Of a stretch of DNA of 64,000 nucleotides, positions 15,397 to 26,550 are shown piece after piece (position 1 is the stretch's first letter; every line of letters begins with the position of its first letter). Origin of the DNA: Alnus glutinosa (taxonomy: Eukaryota > Streptophyta > Magnoliopsida > Fagales > Betulaceae). A model generated the notes under the pieces. It made no database searches. It was not told where the DNA came from and saw only the letters and a program-made list of their open reading frames with translations. Position numbers and translations under genes: made by a program. Location: assembly GCF_958979055.1 (NCBI RefSeq), contig NC_084888.1, positions 9,781,501-9,845,500 on the forward strand, read 5' to 3'.

Positions 15397-16557
15397 TGAG
15401 TTTCTCCCATTACTAATACGGAATTTGCTTGATAAGGACCACGGTAAAATTACAGCCAATGTATTTGTCTATTATAGAGGAAAAAATGGCTAAATCCTTT
15501 CTGTTGTTCCCCATTTCTCATGGCACACATCCTCCCTGCTGCTTACCCTGTTTTATAGCTTGATCATCGACAACCAACATCTTTAAACATTTGAATTCAT
15601 TCTTTTGAGATAATTTTAAATTCAATTGTTAATGTACAAATCACTTTAATCTTTTATTTACTGATACGATTGTAACACTACTTGTAATGATTGATTATAT
15701 ATACTAATGAAATATCTCTGATTTGGTTATGTTAACCAAAATCAGTTTTCCTTATATTTTTCATATAAATAAAATAGATGATCAAAATAGAAAAACTAGA
15801 TTTTGGTTAGCTATTTTAGATAGAAATGTACATAAATCATTGTAGGTGCCCTAGAAATGGCTGAGAATCAACCTAGGGGGTGGATGCTCAATCTTAAAAC
15901 TTTATGGTTGCAATCCTAGCTCACTATTTGGCCTAATAGAATATATAGGGTGAGGTGCTGAGATGCATTGAATCATATCTCAATTATTAGAGATTGGATT
16001 GGTTTGGTAGGATTATATTTGATTTGGGGTACGTTTGACTTTACGATTTCATACACAAAAAGTATGATTTGGTTTAAAATCGCAAAAAATGAATCGTTTG
16101 GAATTGTTTTTTCAGAAAATTGCAATTTGAAAAATGCAAAAAATAATGGAGTACTTTTTGAAAATGCACAAATTTAAATGTTAAATTAAAATTTTAAAGG
16201 TTAAACTACGATTTTGTCGTACGCTTAACCGTAATTTTAAAAATTACGTTTTCAAATTGCATATTTTTAAATCATTAGTTTAAAATTGTACTTTTTAAAA
16301 TCGCAAATCCAAACGGACCATTAGTCGGAAAGAATATTTCATGGTAGGACTTGTGTCCTTATGATCACTATCTCCTTGTATTTCATAAAGACAGTATATG
16401 TGTTATAAGCATAAACCATAACAATAAATCCTTTATTGGCAAACATGTTTCAAGTAACAAGCAAACACTTGTAAAGCGACTCCAACATGTCAATTGCTCT
16501 GCCGTTTTAGGGACTGCAACACAGAGGCACATCAAGAGAAGGCCTTGGCAAACAATT
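15397..16557. repeat. PPR-GST intergenic block of unit 1, with an old MITE
   Basis: The PPR 3' flank recurs after copies B, C and D (27597-28770, 47346-48503, 63553-64000). Bases about 16023-16325 look like a MITE: the left end GTACGTTTGAC.TTACGATTT is the inverted counterpart of the right end AAATCGCAAATCCAAACGGACC, with an AT-rich interior. The same MITE is present in the other units, so it predates the duplication. Confidence 0.65.
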
Positions 16558-17473
16558 TCATTTCGCTGCCGCCTCTTTTGCAGTGTAGGCTTCAAGCATA
16601 GCATGGTATCTGGTGATCAGCTTGTCTCGAGATGGCCAGCTTTCTTTGATTATTGGAGCATCCGTGAAATTCTGCTTCCATGCCAATAACAGTGGATGGT
16701 TTTCATGATCTATCAATGTCACACCCTTTACCTCCTCAAATACATCAACCAAATTAGCAATCCAACCAAATGCAAGATCTACAAGTCCAATTTTCTCCCC
16801 ACCGAAGAACTTTTTCCCTCTTAGCTCTTCTTCCAAATATTTCAAGCTCCCCTGGGCTGTGACCATAGCTTCCTCTTGCTCCTTCCCTTGCTTGATAAAA
16901 ACATTCCATATGGAAGGCAAAACCTACAGTAACAACACACAACATATCTTGATATTAACAAGTACCACGGCAGTGAATTTCAAAAGATCCAAATCTAGGA
17001 AAACAGGAACAGGACAGAATTCCCAAATCAGGCAAACGGAACCAACAAAATTGATTTTGACAAGATGCGCCGAGCTCACTCAAAACGCGAACCCACTAAA
17101 TTAACAGGAAAAAGAAAGAAAGATAGCTGCTGTATAGATAAACGGTGCTTAATTAGTTTACCTTATCATCTCCAAATCTTGCCCAAAAGCGTGCTGTGGC
17201 TCGTTCAAAAGGATCTTGAGGAAGTAAGGGAGTCTGCTTCCAGGTCTCCTCAATATATTCAAGAATCACAAGCGACTCGGCTAATGGCTTTCCATTGTGC
17301 ACAAGCACCGGAATCTTCTTATAGATAGGATTGTACTGGAGAAGCAAAGAGCTCTTATTGGAGATATCTTCGTATATGGTCTCGAAAGGAACGCCCTTGA
17401 GTTGAAGCGCCCAAACGACCCTTAGAGCAAATGGACTTGACGATGTCCTAAAGACCTTCAATTCTTCTGCCAT
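16558..17473 (-). CDS. Tau-class glutathione S-transferase (GST-A)
   Basis: A cytosolic tau GST conjugates glutathione to electrophiles and is commonly induced by stress or xenobiotics. Exon 1 is 17473-17162 and exon 2 is 16923-16558; the intron has GT/AG ends and the protein is 225 residues, normal for the class. The thioredoxin-fold N-domain (residues 1-80) has S13 in the S-S-S-P-F motif (the catalytic Ser of the class), the cis-Pro P55 in [12 protein letters not shown] and the glutathione-binding pair E66-S67 in [12 protein letters not shown]. The helical C-domain follows ([18 protein letters not shown]...[15 protein letters not shown]). A TATA-like site lies about 30-40 bases upstream of the ATG. 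It is closest to GST-D (shared [13 protein letters not shown] and FEEVKG). Confidence 0.92.
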
Positions 17474-17503
17474 GATTGATTTCTAACCACGGTAGCCCAG
17501 GTC

Positions 17504-17514
17504 CTTATATATAA
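17504..17514 (-). promoter_or_regulatory. Probable TATA box of GST-A
   Basis: On the minus strand TTATATATAAGG lies just upstream of the GST-A start codon at 17473. The equivalent site is kept, with single-base changes, in front of GST-B, GST-C and GST-D. Confidence 0.5.
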
Positions 17515-17955
17515 CATTCTTAAAGGAATTTAGATAATATCCCCTATATTTTCCTCTATTTATACATTCTCCCCCAATATCAAATTTTTGTAAATCACAA
17601 AAGGGTGATATTGCAATTTATGAGTTCCTGTTTGTAGCGCTTGGACTGACTTTTTGAGATTTTTTTCTCTGGGGACGGCATTTTTTTGGTCGTATATGTG
17701 TGTGTGAGAGAGATATATCCCAAGGCGCCATGAGAGAGACGGGTAGATACTGCATTGTAGGGGTGTACAAACGGTGCGGTTATAACCGCTTTAAAACCAT
17801 CAACCGCTTATAACCGCCAACCGCTTTTAAAAGCGGTTATAAATAACCGCTAACCGCCTAGGCGGAGGCGGTTAGCGGTTATAGGGTTTGGAAAAAGTGG
17901 TTAATAACCGCTAACCGCTTTTATATATATAAAATAAAAAGAAATAAAATGTAAA

Positions 17956-19254
17956 TGAAAAATTGAAATGACTTCTAAAATTAAAGTGTGTGCATACGTG
18001 TCAACAAAAATTAAAGTACAGCGGAAAATAAATGACACACAGATTTTTGTTGACGAAGTGGAAACTCAGTTAAGAGAAAAACTACTCCGGGGCAGCCAAA
18101 CTCAGGAATTCCACTATTCAGAAGACAAAGCTAGATACAAGATAGTAACACTCACATGTACTGATGCAGTGGTCGTACCTTGCTCTCTAACGTGTAACCG
18201 AACACGAACGATTCCCAACCAGGTTCACCTACCTGAAGGGGTCTTCAATGGAACTCCTTACCTTAGAGCCGACCTCTAAGATAGACTTCGGTTGTAGCAC
18301 AGCAACAGCACACTTGAAGAATGGCTTCAGAGGAAATATCACGTCTCTGAGCTCTAATGGAATTCACACCGAATTCTTGCAGCTCTAAGTGCCCAGAGGC
18401 CCCTATTTATAGGCTGGGGGTCAGAATGGGCGTCAGGCAAAATAAGCCAGGGAGCCGTCTGGACGGTGAACCAGGGCCGTTCGGACGGATAACTGTGCGA
18501 CAGGATTTTTTGAAATTTTCGTGGAGAAATCTTTCCTGTATAAGAACATCGTTCGGACGGGATGGCTCGATCGTCCGGACGGACGCACGTCTGCTGTAAG
18601 TAATTTCCATAACAGGCTTTGCGTGTCCGGACCAAGGGGTAAGAGCGTCCGGACGGCTAAACTTCAACACGCAATTTCCATATCTGATGCGTGTGCGTCC
18701 GGACCATGAGAGGGAGACGTCCAGACGGTTGAAGTCGAATCGGCAGTTTCCATATACGATACACCAACGTCTGGACCACAGCTGTCAGACGTCTGGACGG
18801 TCAAATTTGAACTGCAATTCTTGCCTTATGGAGATACGCGTCCGGACGGTATACCACATCGTCCGGACGGTTGATTGATCTTCCCTTTTCTTGGAACTTG
18901 GAAAGAATTAGAGAACCGTTCGAGAACTGAGTAGCGACCGGACGTGCTGCTAAAATGTCTGGACGGAAGCAAGCTGGCACTAAAGATTCTCGATACTGTG
19001 TAGGTGTCCGGACGGAAGGAACACATCGTCCGGACGGATGATGCTGGACTGTCTGTGTCTGGACGGTATGGCACGTCGTCCGAACGGATGGAGTAGGAAC
19101 AGTAGGCGTCTGGACGGGATGACACATCGTCTGGACGGCTGACAAGGAACTTGAATTTCTTCTAACTTCACTCTAAACAGTGGAATCCCTGTTTGCAGCA
19201 TCCTTACATATAAATGATTTTGTCCAAACACAGAATAAGGCCAAAATACTAACA
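17956..19254 (-). repeat. 3' LTR with CGTCCGGACG palindrome array
   Basis: This is the 3' LTR of the minus-strand element. The minus-strand TATA box (CCTATAAATAGG, about 18403-18414) is preceded, in the transcription sense, by an array of about twenty copies of the 10-base palindrome CGTCCGGACG and one-base variants. The array spans about 18455-19140, with spacings of roughly 20-60 bases. The variants are mostly C/T or G/A, as expected from decay of methylated cytosines. Confidence 0.85.
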
Positions 19255-19267
19255 AACTCCCCCTTTT
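19255..19267 (-). other. Polypurine tract of the LTR element
   Basis: On the minus strand AAAAGGGGGAGTT directly abuts the 3' LTR, the expected site of plus-strand priming. Confidence 0.75.
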
Positions 19268-19537
19268 GCCATTCTTGGACAAAAATCACTTGACCGGTTT
19301 GGAAATACATTTCCGATCATAAAATAAAAATTACTCCCATTTTTTGTCACAAAGGGACAAAGGGTAAATAGAGTAATAAAAACAATCAACTGAAATAAAA
19401 ATTACTCCCCCTAACGGTCTCACAAGGACCCGGGAAACAGAGTAATAAAAATCCAAGAGTTATAATAAACACCAAATTGTCTCAAAAAGGCAATAAAAAG
19501 TCAACAAAACAAAACAACAAGAGACACCATGAGGGAA

Positions 19538-20662
19538 TCAAACATCCTCAGGCAAAGGTAAAGTCCCATCTCTAGCATCCTCATCTTCACTGCTGTTAGG
19601 ATGATGGTACTTCAAGCACTCCTGGATGTCCAGATGGGTCTGCTCCACCCTCTTGCCGATGGACCGCATCTCAAGTTGTACAGAGGACATCGATTGCTGC
19701 ATGGTGGACATCGTCACCTGCATGTTGCTCATCCCCCTCTGAATAGCAGCAAGAGCCTCTATGATATGAGAAACATTGATCTCTGGCTCAGACGGTGGGA
19801 CTGTGTGAGAGGATGAAGCCACGTCTGGAAAAGCAACTGGCATGGCAGCCGGCATATCCTCATCAGAATCCTCTCGCCGCAGCTGTGCATTAGACTTCCT
19901 CAAAGTCTGTTTGCTGAGAGGCTGCTTCAGCTTCATTCTAGGCTCTCCATTGACATTAATGCCGGACTGAAGGATGATCTAAGTAAGGAGGCAGCCAAAA
20001 GGAAGTCCAGCATTATTCTCATCACGGGCCTCTAGCATGACCCCCAAAATATGCTTGCAAAGGCAGAATGGCAAGCGGAGGTGGATAGCATAGACAAACT
20101 GGGCCTTCTTCAGTATCAAATCACTACGCCTGGTAACTGGCCACAGATTGTGCTGTACTATTTTGGTTAGCATGCGATGTGCGGGAGCCAGAGCGCCAAT
20201 CTTGATGGAAGTAGTACGATCCTCACCCTGTGGAGCTATACGAAAGAACTCTCGAAGCTTGTCCATGGATGGAGGAAGCACCACCTCGTTGTACGGACTG
20301 GCAGGCAGATTGAGAACAAGAACCCCAATAACTTGACTGATGATCTGAGGATCAACAGTAATGATGTGGCCATCAATAGTGGATTGAAGGACCGTCCCAC
20401 GCTCATCATCCTGCGCCACCTCCAAGTTGGCATAGAAAAGTCGGACAAGCCTGGTGAAAACAACACAGGCACAGGTGTAGAGATAAGTCCACTGATATTG
20501 CTGGATAGTCTCATAGATACTATTCAGCGGATGCACCATAATGTCTGCACGGATCACCTTCCGCTCAGCAATGACAGTCCGGTCCATGATCTTGGCTTGT
20601 CTCTCGTTCACCTCAGCTTCTGTCCTCTGATGGACCCGGCGCTGTGAACTGATGTCAGACAT
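19538..20662 (-). CDS. Second ORF region of the LTR element (plant transposon protein type)
   Basis: There are two reading-frame stretches, 19979-20662 and 19538-19936. The first (227 residues) resembles the domain annotated in plants as putative plant transposon protein (VHPLNSIYETIQQYQWTYL, LPASPYNEVVLPPSMDKL). The second (132 residues) is rich in Gln, Met and Ser, with a probable coiled coil (IIEALAAIQRGMSNMQVTMS) and an acidic tail. The function is unknown. It lies between gag and the polypurine tract, where pol would be in an autonomous element. Treated as a fossil with about one break. Confidence 0.55.
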
Positions 20663-21009
20663 GATTCTGCATGAAGGAAACCAAAAAGACTATTCCAAAA
20701 AGAATCCAAAAATAATCTTGTTAGATTAATGAAAATTGGGCAAAATAACAGCTATTTACAGGACTATAGCAAAATAAGAGCAGATAATAGTCCAAATAGC
20801 ATCATCATAAATAATCCCTATATGATAGATCTAAGCCCCTTACAAATATTCACAAGAAAACCAACATTCTAAAAAAAATGCAGAGAAAAAGTTAAAAGAA
20901 ATACATACCTGGAATGTGAAATAATGAGCAAAAAGACAAGGAGCAACAAACAGATCAAAAGGCTCACAGAATTTACTCTAAAGCAGCCAAAAAGAGAGAT
21001 TTTGTGGGG

Positions 21010-21302
21010 TACGGTGGAGAGAATGCGGCGATCTGGACAATATATAGCCGCTGTGGGGTTCCCGTCCGGATGGTGGAATGATGACGTCCGGACGTTTGCT
21101 GCCTCGAAAAGGAGCGGACAGGTCGCGAGCGTCCGGACGATATAAAGAATCTGTCCTGAAAATGAAGTCAGCGCATGTCCGGACGTAAGACAGGGATCGT
21201 CTGGACGACAATGCTCCAGCTCGGTCCGGACTCCAAAAAATGAACCGTCCGAACGACTGAACCCTACTCGTCCGGACGCTTAGAAAGACCGTCCGGACGC
21301 TC
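21010..21302 (-). promoter_or_regulatory. Internal palindrome array with TATA-like site
   Basis: Roughly ten copies of CGTCCGGACG and variants lie at about 21062-21300. A TATA-like site, GGCTATATATTG on the minus strand (about 21037-21048), follows in the direction of the second ORF, whose first ATG is at 20662. The order of array, TATA, then ORF repeats that of the LTR. It could be an internal promoter or the remains of an older LTR. Confidence 0.5.
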
Positions 21303-22376
21303 CACACTGAAACACCAGAAAAACTGAGAAAAATTTACACAGATTAAATTTTCTCAAGACATTGTCAGAACACGCATGTATAAACAACTGATAACATAAT
21401 CATGAAGCATCTCAAAACTACACAGAGATATAAAGGAGAGTTAAGATTTTAATTAGCACAAATAATTTCCCTGATCATAGAAAATTCAGATAAGCAACTC
21501 AACTCAAGCAATGCGTGTGTGTTGGTGAAGACTGATCCCACAAGGTTTGAAAAATCATGACAAAAGCAACCGGATTTCCTAATTAAGAGAAAGAATCCGT
21601 GACAGATTAGCCAAAAGTCAAACCTTATACTTACTAGGGCCTAGTCATCCTTATCTGATACACTCCCCCTGAATTGTAGCACTGAATTGTTTTACTTGTA
21701 CCATGAAGGACAAGATAAATTTTACTTGCTCATAGAGGGCAATGCATATTCAGCACAAAAGCAATGAATAGACAATTTTAAAGCACAAGAAATCATATGA
21801 AAACCTGCTCAAATCTTATGATGCTACAAACTGGAGGATATGCCAGAGTTTATAGATCCTAGGTTGAACTAGCCTGTGGTCAATTTGACCATCTTATCAC
21901 AAACCTCTTCTCTCAATCAGAAATTCTAGAAGCAAATGGTCAGGGAAAGAAAAATGTACCTTAGGGAGTTTCGGATAGTGCACTTTTTCATCGCATGAGG
22001 AAAGAAGCTATCCTATTTTTGCATAATCAGGAAAACAACTTGGCCAAAAATAGTCATAAACTCTCAAATATATCTAAGCAAAGTAAATTAATGCTTACAG
22101 ATTTGAGAAATCAGGTGCAGATACATACAATATCTAAACTGCCAAGAAAATAAAATTTTGCAAATTCTCCCATTTTTTTTTTTTAAACAAAAAAAACCAA
22201 ACAAAAACATGCAATATGGAAATGACATCATATGCAAAGGTAAGATCACACCTGTAAATGCCCAATGATGCCTATACAGAAAAACAGTCGCTCGACCTGC
22301 TTTTTCTCTCTTCCCCAATAAAGACCTGATGCCTTAGGATTAGGAACCAAATCCTAGGCATGAACACCCGAATTCG
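21303..22376. other. Non-coding part of the LTR element
   Basis: About 1.1 kb between the second ORF's upstream array and the gag region. No reverse transcriptase, integrase or other domain could be recognised in any frame. Confidence 0.5.
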
Positions 22377-24221
22377 CTAGGTGCGCCTGTTCCCCCTCCT
22401 GGGGTAACTGTCCTTCTCAGCCCAAGTTTGCCTTCTAGTGGGTGGTGGCTGATAAGACTGCATCATCCACTCCATCATGTTTTGCATCCAAATAGGAGGC
22501 TCACCAGGGTATTGCTCTTGAGGCCTTCTCAATTGACTGCGTTTGCTCTTGTAAGTGCCACTCTGATTGGCTGGTACAAACCGCTGTTGAGGCCGCTGAC
22601 GCTGAGGAGCATGAGACCAAGGAGCTTGGAATTGATGTCTTGGTGCTTGATAAGATGCCTGATGCCAAGAAGTCTGATGCTGAGCCATAGGTCTTGCGCC
22701 ATAATGAGCTTGTCTGGGCGCTTCTTTCTTGGCTTTGGCCTTTTGAGCTTTCAAGAGAGAGCACTGAGGCCGAACATGCCCACTAAGACCGCAGTGATGG
22801 CAAATATGAGGTCTTCTGATGGAATGAGGTTGCTGAATGCCTGAAACATCATCATTAACCTTTTCCTTCTGTTTATCTTCAACAGCGGGAGGAAGCTTTG
22901 GGACTGTAGGGGGCATAAACACAGTCTTTGAGGTAGAAGGAACATCAGAAGAGGCAGCTACATACCCGAGACCAGTCTTGTCATTAGGGCTCTTCTGGAT
23001 GGACAGCATGCGAGTCAACTTCTCATCAGTGACTCTATCTAGCTGGAGCTGTGTCTCTAGTAGTTTTTCCTCGAGCTCTTGTACTTTGAGCAGCAATGAA
23101 CTCTTCTCGGTCTGCAAACTGTTTAGATCATTCAGGTGATGCTTTCGGCTTTCCCTCAGCTTCTCAAACTCTTTGTAGAGAGTTTTGTATGCTTCCTTGA
23201 GCTCTGCCTCATTCTCACTATGCTCCGAATAATATGAGTCTTCTTCTTCAATATACGAGGCTACAAAGGCCAGAAATTTATCAGACTCAGGAGCATCTTC
23301 TTCGGACTCATCACTAAGAGTCACATTATAAGCTTTCCCTTTGCCCTTCTTGAGATTCCAGCAATCGGCCCGGATATGCCCATAGACAGAGCATTCAAAA
23401 CATCGGGGTCCTCTGGGATCTTTCTTCTCTTCATCCTCTGGTTCAGCTTCTCCGAGAGGTTTCTTAGCTTTTTCAAAAAACTTCTTCTTGAACCGATCAT
23501 CTTTCATTAGTCTTCTGAAATTTTTGGCTAGCATAGCCATAGCCTTTTCTTCATCCTCAGATTCTTCTTCAGAGGAGGCTTCTACCTTTTTCTTGGAAGC
23601 CTTAAGAGCAATGGTCTTCACTTTCTTGACTGGGGGCAGAGACAGCTCATATGTTTGAAGAGATCCAACTAGCTCTTCAATCTTCATCTCTTCAAGATCC
23701 TTGCTTTCTTCGATCGCCGTTACCTTTATCTTGAAACGCTAGGGCAAAGATCTTAAAATTTTTCGGATGAGTTTTACATCCGAGATAGATTTCCCAAGAC
23801 TTACCATGGAGTTCCTAAGGTCACTTATCTTGGAGTAAAACTCTCCAAAAGTCTCTTCTTCCAACATCTTAATTTCTTCAAATCTTGAAGTCAACATTTG
23901 AAGTTTGGCAGATTTAACTAATTTTGTGCCTTCATATGTTGTTTCCAAGATTTGCCATGCTTCTTTGGCTGATTCGCAGTTAGAGATTTTGGCGAATTCA
24001 GAGGGAGAAAGTGCTTGGCACAGAGCATGGAGGGCTTTATCATTGGAAAGTCGGGCGTTTTTCAGAGGGACTGTTTCAGGAGTTGTATCCTCCGGTTTAG
24101 TCCAACCAGAGTCAACAATACTCCAACAGTCAATAGATTTTAAAAAGAATCGCATCCAAGCTTTCCAATAGCCATAGTTCGTACCATCAAAGGTAGGAAC
24201 ATAATTAAGAGTTTGAGACAT
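22377..24221 (-). CDS. gag region of the LTR element (UBN2-type, two zinc knuckles)
   Basis: The first stretch (23739-24221) has the Copia gag signature: FDGTNYGYWKAWMRFFLKS, SAKEAWQILETTYEG, LQMLTSRFEEIKMLEEETF. The second stretch (22377-23687) has two CX2CX4HX4C zinc knuckles (CFECSVYGHIRADC and CHHCGLSGHVRPQC), a coiled coil between them (LQTEKSSLLLKVQELEEKLL) and a Gln/Pro/Arg-rich tail. Gag would form the particle shell and bind RNA. Treated as a fossil with about one break between the stretches. Confidence 0.85.
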
Positions 24222-24280
24222 ATCAAGATATAGAAGTAAAAAATAACACTCAAGAAATTAATCTTCTCGGAGTGTACCAA

Positions 24281-24292
24281 GCTCTGATACCA
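24281..24292 (-). other. Primer-binding site (initiator Met tRNA)
   Basis: On the minus strand TGGTATCAGAGC lies two bases from the end of the 5' LTR. This is the standard complement of the 3' end of initiator methionine tRNA used by plant LTR elements. Confidence 0.85.
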
Positions 24293-24294
24293 AT

Positions 24295-25522
24295 TGAAAA
24301 ATTGAAATGACTTCTAAAATTAAAGTGTGTACATACATGTCAACAAAAATTAAAGCACAGCGAAAAATAAATGACACACAGATTTTTGTTGACGAAGTGG
24401 AAACTCAGTTAAGAGAAAAACCACTCGGGGGTAGCCAAACTCAGGAATTCCACTATTCAGAAGACAAAGCTAGATACAAGATAGTAACACTCACATGTAC
24501 CCATGCAGTGGTCGTACCTTACTCTCTAACGTGTAACCCAACACGAACGCTTCCCAACCAGGTTCACCTACCTGAAGGGGTCTTCAATGAAACTCCTTAC
24601 GTTATAGCCGACCTTTAAGATAGACTTTGGTTGTAGCACAGCAACATCACACTTGAAGAATGGCTTCAGAGGAAATATCACGTCTCCGAGCTCTAATGGA
24701 ATTCACACCGAATTCTTGCAGCTCTAAGTGCCCAGAGGCCCCTATTTATAGGCTGGGGGTCAGAATGGGCGTCAGGCAAAATAAGCCTGGGAGCCGTCCG
24801 GACGGTGAACTAGGGCCGTCCGAACGGACAACTGTGCGACAGGATTTTCTGAAATTTTCGAGGAGAAATCTTTCCTGTATAAGAACATCGTCCGGACGGG
24901 ATGGCTCGATCGTCCGGACGGACGCACATCTGCTGCAAGTAATTTCCATAACAGGTTTTGCGCGTCTGGACCAAGGGGCAGGAGCGACCACACAGCTAAA
25001 CATCAACATGCAATTTCCATATCTGATGCGTGTGCGTTCGGACCATGAGAGGGAGACGTCTGGACGGTTGAAGTCAAATCGACAGTTTCCATATATGATG
25101 CACCAACGTCCGGACCACAGCTGTTAGACGTCCGGACGGTTGATTGATCTTCCCTTTCTTGGAACTTGGAAAGAATCAGAGAACCGTTCGAGAATTGAGT
25201 AGCGTCCGGACGTGCTGCTGAAACGTCCAGACGGAAGAAAGCTGGCACAGAAGATTCTCGATACTGTGTAGGTGTCCAGACGGAAGGAACACGTCGTCCG
25301 AACGGATGATGCTGGACTGTCTGTGTCCGGACGGTATGGCACGTCATCCGGACAGATGGAGTAGGAACAGTAGGCGTCCGGACAGGATGACACATCGTCC
25401 TGACGGCTGACAGGGAACTTGAATTTCTTCTAACTTCACTCTGAGCAGTGGAATCCTTATTTGCAGCATCCTTACATATACGTGATTTTGTCCAAACACA
25501 GAATAAGTCCAAAATACTAACA
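24295..25522 (-). repeat. 5' LTR with CGTCCGGACG palindrome array
   Basis: Partner of the LTR at 17956-19254, with the same TATA box (about 24743-24754) and palindrome array (about 24795-25410). It is followed on the right by the GTAAA duplication at 25523-25527. Confidence 0.85.
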
Positions 25523-26550
25523 GTAAAAAACCTGGAGTCTAGTAGAGTAAGAGGGGCGTCGTTTTGATCATTCAGCAATGCCCAAAACGACACCGTTTTG
25601 GACAATGTTTATAAACATATTTTTCTTTTAGCCTTTAGGGTTTCACTTCATTCTTCATTTCCTCACCTTGTCGCCGCTCACCCCTTTGCCTCTAGCCTCT
25701 CCAGCGCTGTTCCTCTCCACTCAACTCGTGCCTCATCTCGTATCCGCCACCGTTACTCTGTAGTCTGTAAGCATCTCTACTCTTTCTCTCTCTCTTTCTT
25801 TCCCTATATCTCGAAAAATAACTCTCTGAAACGACCATTCATCGAATCGCCATATCCTAGCGATTCGCTTTCTATTGCTACGTTTGTCTCGGCTTTTTTA
25901 GGGTTTGTGCAATCTTGATTTATGTGATTTTAAATTGTTTGCTTTAGGGTTTTTCATTTTAGGGTTTCGGTTGTGGAGGACTGATTGAGGGTTTCATTTT
26001 TCTGTGTATTTGAGCTCCAACCGAGTGGCTGTTAGTTTTTTTATAGAAATTTTGGGTTGATGTTAATGTCGGCAGGCCGAGGTTTGGATTTGTATGCTTT
26101 TTCGTTTTAACATTATTTGATTTTGATTTTGATTTTGATATTGATATTGATTTTGGTTGGTTTTCCGTTGCTTTAGGACGTTCGACAAGGAGTCCGCAAG
26201 AGAGGAATACAGATTGTATTTGTATTTGTATTTGTATTTGTATTTGTGTTTGTGTTTGGATTTGTTTTGGCTTTTGGATTTCATATCTGGATTAAAACCA
26301 GCCCAAAACAAGTCTAAAACCGGCCCAAAAAGGGTACAAAACCGGCCCAAAACCCAAATTGAAAAGCTGTTATAAAACCTCCGGTTATTTCTTCAATAAC
26401 CACTAACCGGTGGTTATAAAAATAACCGCCTCCGCCTAGGCGGTTAGTGGTTGCGGTTGGTAAAATTCAATAACTGCCTAGGCGGTTAGCAGTTGCGGTT
26501 TTAGCCAATAACCGTCGGTTATAACCGTTTGTACACCCCTATTAACTGCA

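Larger units (their letters stand above)
17956..25522 (-). mobile_element. Non-autonomous LTR retroelement (gag-only, Copia-like gag)
   Basis: The LTRs lie at 17956-19254 and 24295-25522 and begin TG and end CA when read on the minus strand. The 5-bp duplication GTAAA is perfect (17951-17955 and 25523-25527). On the minus strand the order is 5' LTR, initiator-Met-tRNA primer site, gag region, second ORF, polypurine tract, 3' LTR. No reverse transcriptase, integrase or RNase H is visible, so it resembles the gag-only (TR-GAG) class and must have moved with help from a partner. In structure it is complete, with a few breaks in the coding parts. Over a sample of 150 bases the LTRs differ at about 7 sites, mostly transitions, which suggests a few million years at most. 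Confidence 0.88.
17758..26541. mobile_element. Non-autonomous hAT-like element, split by an LTR element
   Basis: The ends are inverted: TAGGGGTGTACAAACGG at the left and CCGTTTGTACACCCCTA at the right. They are followed inward by many copies of AACCGC/GCGGTTA (17775-17930 and 26375-26530), as in hAT subterminal repeats. ACTGCA flanks both edges (17749-17754 and 26545-26550), and units 2 and 3 show the uninterrupted site (GATACTGCAGGCACTGG). Without the nested LTR element it is about 1.2 kb. Its right part (25528-26300) looks like a promoter and 5' leader (CT-rich tract near 25775-25800, T/G-rich microsatellites near 26110-26260) but no transposase is visible. Confidence 0.7.

Noticed and set aside
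18440-19145. CRISPR-like look of regularly repeated short words
   Set aside because: The repeated unit is a 10-base palindrome with uneven spacing inside a plant LTR, with no long identical repeats and no cas genes. It is a promoter-region motif array.
25598-25918. 106-residue open frame starting MDNVYKHIF
   Set aside because: It lies in the leader-like part of the hAT-like element; composition is Ser/Leu/His-rich from a CT-rich tract and no domain is seen.
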